Origin: Paracyclopina nana
Lineage: Eukaryota > Arthropoda > Copepoda > Cyclopoida > Cyclopettidae
DNA: 64,000 nucleotides
Direction of reading: 5' to 3'
Assembly (NCBI GenBank): GCA_019096065.1
Contig: JAGUCH010000007.1
Coordinates: 5,850,501-5,914,500 of the forward strand
Part shown: positions 58,732-64,000 of the stretch, one piece after another
Layout of the letters: each line of letters opens with the position of its first letter
How positions within the stretch are numbered: position 1 is the first letter of the stretch
Translations under genes and position numbers: made by a program
Notes under the pieces: generated by a model
The model's input: only the letters and a program-made list of their open reading frames with translations
Database searches by the model: none
Told to the model about the DNA's origin: nothing

Positions 58732-59668
58732 CTTTATGGTAACAGTCATATTGGATGAGTGGCCATTGCAAAACTCCATAGCCAGAGCTGTCCCAGAGAT
58801 TTCAATGTTCCACTGCCAAAAGAATGCCGACGTTGCCAAATTCAATCCCAGTGACAAAGCCGCAAAAATGAGGACTGGTCTGGCAATGACCACAAATTGA
58901 TATTTCACTGCAATCAGCCTGCACTTAAAGTAATTTTTTCAGATTCTAGAAATTAGCTCTTGTATAGGAATGAAAGAGAACTTGCCTGTAAATTGCAATG
59001 GAGAGCTCACCAAAGATGAGACTCTGATTGTGCACAGCCATTGCAAGCCAGTAGAATTTGCAGCCCATCGGACCAATGTACGTTACCAAAGGAGTCCCAC
59101 TTGCGAAAGATATAATATCCAGCACGAAATACGCAAATCCGGATACGCATTGAGTTATCTGATCATTAAAATCAAAATTCTCATTTGGTGTCCAAGGTTA
59201 GCCGACTCGGATAATTTGAGCGGAGCTGCGTGCACCATCGAAATTATTATTTAAAGGCGCGTTTTTTAAAAACATGACTTAATTTGGTAAAATACAGAAC
59301 AGAAGTTTAAATAAGTTTTTTTATTAAATAGACTCAGCTAAACTTTTATGGAGAACTGAAGAAAATCGCGTAGATAATTAAAGCTTTTCGTCGTTGAAAA
59401 GAAAAAGCGCCATCTATCGAAAAAGTTTGTTTCTATACACTGGCTTATAGCGAGCTGCCTAGCTTACTTGATCAATAAGCATGAGGGTGTTCAGTGGCCT
59501 TTTTTTGGGTGCAAATCTGGCAATGTAGTTGACGACGAGGCCCTTGGAAATCATCCCTATCAGCAAGCAAATTGAAATGTTCATCACCGCTGCACATGAC
59601 TTCAATGCCTCCCATTTCAGCAAAGCGAGAGATTCGTCAGTGAAAGAGATCAAACTTATCACGTCCAT
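58732..59668 (-). CDS. GPCR-like multi-pass membrane protein, incomplete model
   Basis: Exons read: 59468-59668, 58986-59158, 58732-58918, all in frame. Four hydrophobic helices are visible: AAVMNISICLLIGMISKGLV, QCVSGFAYFVLDIISF, FYWLAMAVHNQSLIFG and PVLIFAALSLGLNLATSAFF. The order, with a Cys before the third helix and YRLIAVKYQ after it, suggests the first four helices of a class A receptor. The rest is missing: the next candidate exon (acceptor near 58634) would end after eight codons. Intron 58919-58985 has a clean GC donor (AG|GCAAGT). It may be a truncated gene or one with unseen exons. Confidence 0.45.
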
Positions 59669-60340
59669 TGCTTCAACTTGACTGTCTTTAATTCTCTCAT
59701 TCTCTCTAATTGGGCTAACTAGAACTGGGGAAATGAAGGAGCAGGTATTATAATTTCGTTACCCGCAAACGCGCATGGTTTTTTTCACTTTTTTGTGCAC
59801 AGTGAAAACTAGCAAATATGGTTTTTAATTGTGCCAAACTTATATCGCACGATAGTTGGTTTATCAAGATTTTAGCTATACATTAAGTATTTTTACGGGA
59901 ATCATGAGACGTAGTATTACTAAAACTTAATTTCTTTAAATAATATTTTAAGACAGAAATGTCAAAATCCTAGAAAAGTGGCACAAAATCATATCATCAA
60001 AACACGGCCGTTTTTGATTTTTTGAGCAAAATATTAAAAAATCTACTTGTGTGACATTGTAAAACATGAAAAAATCCTTACTCGTCTGATCTCATTATGT
60101 GTGAAATGAAGCTTCCTCAATTATCTTGTTAAATATCTAGTTTAATTCCCATATGCACATCCTTATTTGGGCACCAAAAAATATGCTTCAATTTGTAAAG
60201 AAGAAACTCAGGGTAGAGAAATGAAAAATCGGAGTTTAATTATCATTTCTGCTGACTTTGCGTCTCTTTTAAAGAAGGTAATTTATGCTCCTCTTAGCGC
60301 CTGCAAAGCACAGAAGCATTTGTTATTTGGTAGCTAAAAC
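59669..60340. other. Divergent intergenic region
   Basis: About 670 bp between the GPCR-like start (minus) and the Cys-rich membrane protein start (plus). Nothing recognised. Confidence 0.5.
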
Positions 60341-63259
60341 ATGGCTACTTCTGCTCCGCTCCTACTTCTAGGTAAACTACTCAAAATTACCAAAAAAATA
60401 CCTACCTATGTTTAACATGTTTATTGTCATCATCAGGCTTTTTGTCAGCATTTTCCCAACTTACTGAAGGTATGGTTTGCAGCCAATGCTCTCACGATTG
60501 GGATTGCTGGCCTGTTTTGGAGTTTTGCACCTCAGTGAAAAATGCCAATGAAGCAAATCCTGACCCAAAGTTTGCTTGCATGAAGGAAGCCCTTTTTCTC
60601 ATTGGCCAAGATGGAGAAGGAAGGCAAAACACTTGCCAGGTAATCTGATTATTTTTTTTAAAAAACCTAGATTGATTTAGAAAGCTCCTTCATTTTCAAG
60701 CTTTTTTTAAAAAGCTCTTTCACGTAAACTGGTTAAATTATAAGAAAAAAATTTTGGATGCGTTTTAGCTAGTGATGTGTGGGTTTTTTTTGCTCAGACT
60801 TTATTGTCGCGCATGCTTGAATTGAAGTAGTTTAGCGGTTTCCCACAAAAAGCTCAAACGTTTGATCCAGTTCATCGTTGACAGTCTGAGTTTTGGTCTT
60901 CTCCGTCACCAAATCGTACATGATGTTGTCAATGCGCAAGTTCAGCTTTTGCACCGTTTTCTCCCCATATTCAGCCCTAATGACAATTAACGCACCAATA
61001 ATCAGCCTATATAATACCGCATTGTTGCGTATTAAATTAATTATTACCTAGATTCCGCTGTTTTCAGCCGCTCGGACAGATTTTTGATTTGCCTCTTGTA
61101 TTCTTCCTCTCTTTGTTGCGCTTTCTCCTCGGCAACTTCGAGAGCTTTGAGATTCTCTCCAATCACTCTGAGTTCTTCTTCAAGATCGACGATTTTCGAC
61201 TCTCCGGCATCGGCTCGCTCGTCAGCACGTTGCAAATCGCCCTCAACCATGGCCAATTTACGAGCCACTTCATCATACTTGATGTCACTTTCCTCCACCA
61301 TTTGCTTGGCTTCTTTCACTTGATTCTCAAGCAGATCAATTCCTGTGCATAATTAATGGCTAATTAATTTTGATTATGAGCCATGAACGGAAATATTGAA
61401 AAGCACTTTTTCGAGCTGATGGGTATTACGTACGTAACATATAACGCATGCTTATTTATGTAACGTAGCACCTATATGAATCAGTATAAATGTTATTTAA
61501 TGAAGGTTATTCAATTTTCTTTGAAAATGCTGTAAAAAGGGGATAAACCTCCCATATTAATTATTTTAAAATCTTCATAGCAAATCTGATTCAGAAAAAT
61601 GCTTAAAAGCTCGGCTTAACCTTAATTAACCAATTATTTGCTAATAACTGAGCCTACAAAATAATTTTGAAACTCGTTGGCTCAGGAACCTTCCAATTCA
61701 AAATTGCCAATTTTTTCAATTGCATCTTATCCATAAAAATTAGAAATATGATCGAGTCTTAGAAAGTTTCAATTTTTCCCGCTCAGACTCTAAAATTATA
61801 TGTATAAATTACGCTCTTCGTCGATCATATTTTTGGTCTCCAAAACTTTGATAGCTCGGTTGATTTCATCCGTTCTGTTGGAGGCAGAATTCAGCTCAAG
61901 CGTGGTTTGCGCCAATTTCGTCTCGGATCGGTGGTGCTCATCCTGGAGCAGGACTAGTTTTCGCTGCAACGCTTGGATTTCGCCCTCGGCCAACTGGAAG
62001 GACTTGTCCTTCTCGTCCAACTTCGTGTTTGTGGCTGCCAACTTTTCCAGTGTGTTGTCAAGGTCGTTTTCCACATGTTGCATCTTCTTCTGGAGATCTC
62101 TCACCTATGACAAAAATAATTAATATAAGATTAGTGAAAAATCAAATTTTGTGCTTACAGTCTCCTCGTATTTTTCTGCTCGTTGAGTGGCCTCTTTGGC
62201 CTCCCTGTCCAATTCCTCAGCCCTTGACAAAGCATTGTCAGTCTCGGATTTGAGACTCTGCATCTTCTTCTTGATGGCATCCATGATGACTCGAATGAGG
62301 ATGCTACTTGACTCCGTGAAAGCTTCCACTAAAGTGACTTTTGGAATCAGGTGCAAGGAGAGCAAGATTTTTTCTAATCATGAGGAGGCTTGAATTATCT
62401 CCTACATTCTCTTGCATAAATGTATACATGCTTATTTCAATCAATTTGATTCAATTTTTATTTGAGCAACATTTAGGGCTTAAATCCATAGTTATCAGAG
62501 AAAATGCTGGAGATTAGTTAGGTAAAAAAGGGAAATTCGACGCAAATCAACAGCCCCTCTCCTTTTGCTTGAACTCTTCCCAGGGCAGTTCCAGTATACG
62601 TAGATGAGTGAACTTTTACATTTGGGAAAGCCCGCCATGTAAGCAACCTTTAAAAGGGAAAGAATCTAATCTTGGGCGAGATGCTGCTTTCATTTTCCAG
62701 CGCCTGAGCTGATATGCTGAACGCGATCGCACACAGTGGGGCAAAATATGCATATCTGCGTGCAAGGATAAATCCGCTGTGGCAAAGAAGCTCTGACTTT
62801 TCCAAGTTTGTATATTCTACACATGAGCTCACAGCTAGGCTCTGTTTACTCTAAAGCTACTGTTTCCTTTTGGACACATTTTCCCAGGGAAAATTGCTTC
62901 ACTTAACTTGCAAGCTGAAAAATTAGTCACGTGGCCGAAAATAGCTCATTTTATTCATCATTTGTTTTTTTCAGTTCAACACGTTGCCTTTATTGGCCAT
63001 CTACGTTGTGGCAGCTTTGATGCTCACATGCTTCTGCTGTTGCTGCTGCAAATGTTGCCTCTGCTGCTGTAGGCGAAAAAGAACTCCACCAAAAGGTGCT
63101 TTAATACTTATCATTAACCCGCATGAGGAAACGCTATTTTTTCAGCTTCTGGATCTTCAGGACGAGACGTTGTTTTCGTGCGAGCTTGAGCAAACAATAA
63201 AGAGTAATAGCCTTTCGCCTCCTCAAGTAAAGATGACTGTGATAATTGTACTCTCATGA
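60341..63259 (+). CDS. Type I membrane protein with Cys-rich juxtamembrane segment; C-terminus uncertain
   Basis: Exons read: 60341-60371, 60437-60639, 62975-63259; predicted 172 aa. A signal peptide ([18 protein letters not shown]) spans the first splice. An ectodomain of about 60 aa carries five cysteines ([19 protein letters not shown]). One transmembrane helix ([15 protein letters not shown]) runs into a cluster of ten cysteines in about 18 residues followed by RRKRTPPK, likely palmitoylated. This layout recalls Shisa/VOPP1-like adaptors, but I cannot assign it. The last ~40 residues come from sequence duplicated from the RBM7-like 3' end and may not be genuine. Tropomyosin lies antisense in the 2.3-kb intron. 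Confidence 0.6.
60832..62284 (-). CDS. TPM: Tropomyosin, nested antisense in another gene's intron
   Basis: Actin-binding two-stranded coiled coil. Predicted 285 aa, the canonical length; exons 62159-62284, 61813-62104, 61048-61342, 60832-60976. It opens [19 protein letters not shown] and contains [53 protein letters not shown] and [17 protein letters not shown], typical of arthropod muscle tropomyosins. The last exon ([20 protein letters not shown]) is more divergent than usual. The gene lies entirely within intron 60640-62974 of the plus-strand membrane-protein gene. No alternative exons are seen, although introns of about 470 bp could hide one. Confidence 0.95.
62285..62974. other. Tropomyosin upstream region, inside the host gene's intron
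   Basis: Expected to hold the tropomyosin promoter (minus) and the 3' splice signals of the host gene (plus, TTTTTTTCAG at 62974). No other feature recognised. Confidence 0.45.
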
Positions 63260-63285
63260 GCTTCGGTTGTCATGATATGGATGAT
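63177..63285. repeat. Diverged copy of the RBM7-like 3' end
   Basis: 63177-63285 aligns by eye with 63434-63542: shared CGAGCTT..GCAA, GCCT-TCGCCTCCT, ATTGTACTCT-ATGAG and TTCGGTTGTCATGATATGG. The second copy contains the true stop and last codons of the RBM7-like gene. The first has been drawn into the 3' exon of the plus-strand membrane gene. Confidence 0.75.
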
Positions 63286-63467
63286 TACTCAGCCATCATC
63301 TTTTTCATGATTTTGTTGCTGCTCACATTCAATGAAATGCTTTTCATTGTAGTGATAAAGAGTTGAAGTTCTTGCTGTCTTTTAATTGCACTCATATCAA
63401 CTTCTCGAGGTTTAGGACAATACGGTATTTTTGTACGAGCTTTGGCAAGTAATTTAAAAGAAATTGC
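63260..63467. other. Gap between convergent 3' ends
   Basis: Only 208 bp between the plus-strand membrane gene stop and the RBM7-like stop, partly made of duplicated sequence. No other feature. Confidence 0.4.
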
Positions 63468-64000
63468 CTATCGCCTCCTTCTGCTATGATGATTGTGATT
63501 ATTGTACTCTGATGAGTTTCGGTTGTCATGATATGGATGATGTTGACGATTGCTTCGGTGACTTCGACGATCATCTCTATCATGATGATTCCTAGGATAT
63601 TCGTGCGACCTGCGATCGTTGTAATGCCTTTCATACTGATGATTTTGTTGGTGCTGCTGCTGCATAAGCTGCTGCTGTTGAAGCAGTAACTGTTGCTGAA
63701 ACAATGCTGGAGGAGGCTGAAATCCTTGCTGTTGAACGGGAGGCTGAAAAGGCTGAATTCTGTGATGTGGAGCTGAGACTGAGCGGTGATGATGATTCAT
63801 GCCCGCTCCAGTTGATTTGTTCTGGAGCTTCAGAATCTTGCCAAATAACCTGAGATCATCACCAAATAGCTTGACTGCATAGGGAACACTTTCCTCGTGT
63901 TGAAACTTGACGAATGCAAATGGCTTGTTCCTCTTCGACACATGGTCGACTGGAATGTTAACTTTTTCCAAAGGGCCAGCCTGGAATACGGAATCGTAAT
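63468..64000 (-). CDS. RBM7: RBM7-like RNA-binding protein, 3' part; 5' end outside window
   Basis: RBM7 is the RRM subunit of the NEXT complex, which passes nuclear RNAs to the exosome. The window holds the second half of the RRM (VFQAGPLEKVNIP, KPFAFVKFQHEESVPYAVKL, LRLFGKILKLQ) and the whole tail. FQAGPLEKV is in frame up to the window edge. The tail is Gln-rich (QQQLLLQQQQLMQQQHQQNH) and then His/Arg-rich, ending SRRRR, resembling the RS/His-type tail of RBM7. RBM11 and the SF3B4-like family are less likely because of the QAGPLxKV and SVPYA motifs. Confidence 0.75.
   Translation of the reverse strand, partial: YDSVFQAGPLEKVNIPVDHVSKRNKPFAFVKFQHEESVPYAVKLFGDDLRLFGKILKLQNKSTGAGMNHHHRSVSAPHHRIQPFQPPVQQQGFQPPPALFQQQLLLQQQQLMQQQHQQNHQYERHYNDRRSHEYPRNHHDRDDRRSHRSNRQHHPYHDNRNSSEYNNHNHHSRRRR

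Noticed and set aside
1-64000. Retroviral, LTR, Polinton or other virus-derived elements
   Set aside because: Looked for capsid, polymerase, integrase or long direct terminal repeats on both strands; none seen.

Overview
This is a gene-dense eukaryotic nuclear window of roughly 60% A+T. Introns are mostly 45-120 bp with GT-AG ends, and neighbouring genes lie very close together. The gene content (a Beat-family immunoglobulin protein, a Reeler-domain defence-protein pair, arthropod-like tropomyosin and Na+/K+-ATPase) points to an arthropod. IFT27 and a CPLANE1-like gene, which dipterans appear to lack, suggest a crustacean-grade or other non-dipteran lineage. The species cannot be named from the sequence.

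Layout, left to right. 0-6 kb: the 3' half of an anoctamin (TMEM16) gene whose introns hold MITEs and three tandem-repeat arrays. 6.8-10 kb: a secreted M12B metalloproteinase with a ShK tail, convergent with a trypsin-like protease. 10.5-17.5 kb: a small coiled-coil protein, an effector-type caspase, an RRM-like protein and an FBXO33/39-type F-box protein. 17.8-24.3 kb: a secreted Cys-rich protein, a Beat-like protein, an SLC16 transporter and an MFSD8-like transporter. 25.4-29.1 kb: two Reeler proteins and ATG13, whose second intron has been amplified into a foldback array. 29.4-43.9 kb: KIF3B, Na+/K+-ATPase alpha, IFT27 and a CPLANE1-like gene. 45-52 kb: three small secreted proteins and a D-amino-acid/D-aspartate oxidase with CWF19L2 nested in its first intron. 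52.4-58 kb: CNOT10, ITPA and NSUN4. 58-64 kb: a GPCR-like membrane protein, a Cys-rich type I membrane protein with tropomyosin nested antisense in its intron, and the 3' part of an RBM7-like gene.

The genes do not form one pathway. The clearest functional grouping is KIF3B, IFT27 and the CPLANE1-like gene, all linked to cilia, within about 15 kb. The last two are divergent across a 311-bp gap. Convergent neighbours often have stop codons 8-80 bp apart, so their 3' UTRs probably overlap.

Mobile DNA seen is limited to small non-autonomous DNA elements. A hAT-type MITE is present twice in opposite orientation with intact 8-bp target duplications, and two Harbinger-type MITEs carry TAA/TTA duplications. 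One short dispersed motif (CTCGGATAATTTGAGC) recurs at least eight times, mostly in introns. I saw no retroviral, LTR, Polinton or CRISPR structure. All exon boundaries are my own reading of splice sites and reading frame; none is supported by transcripts.
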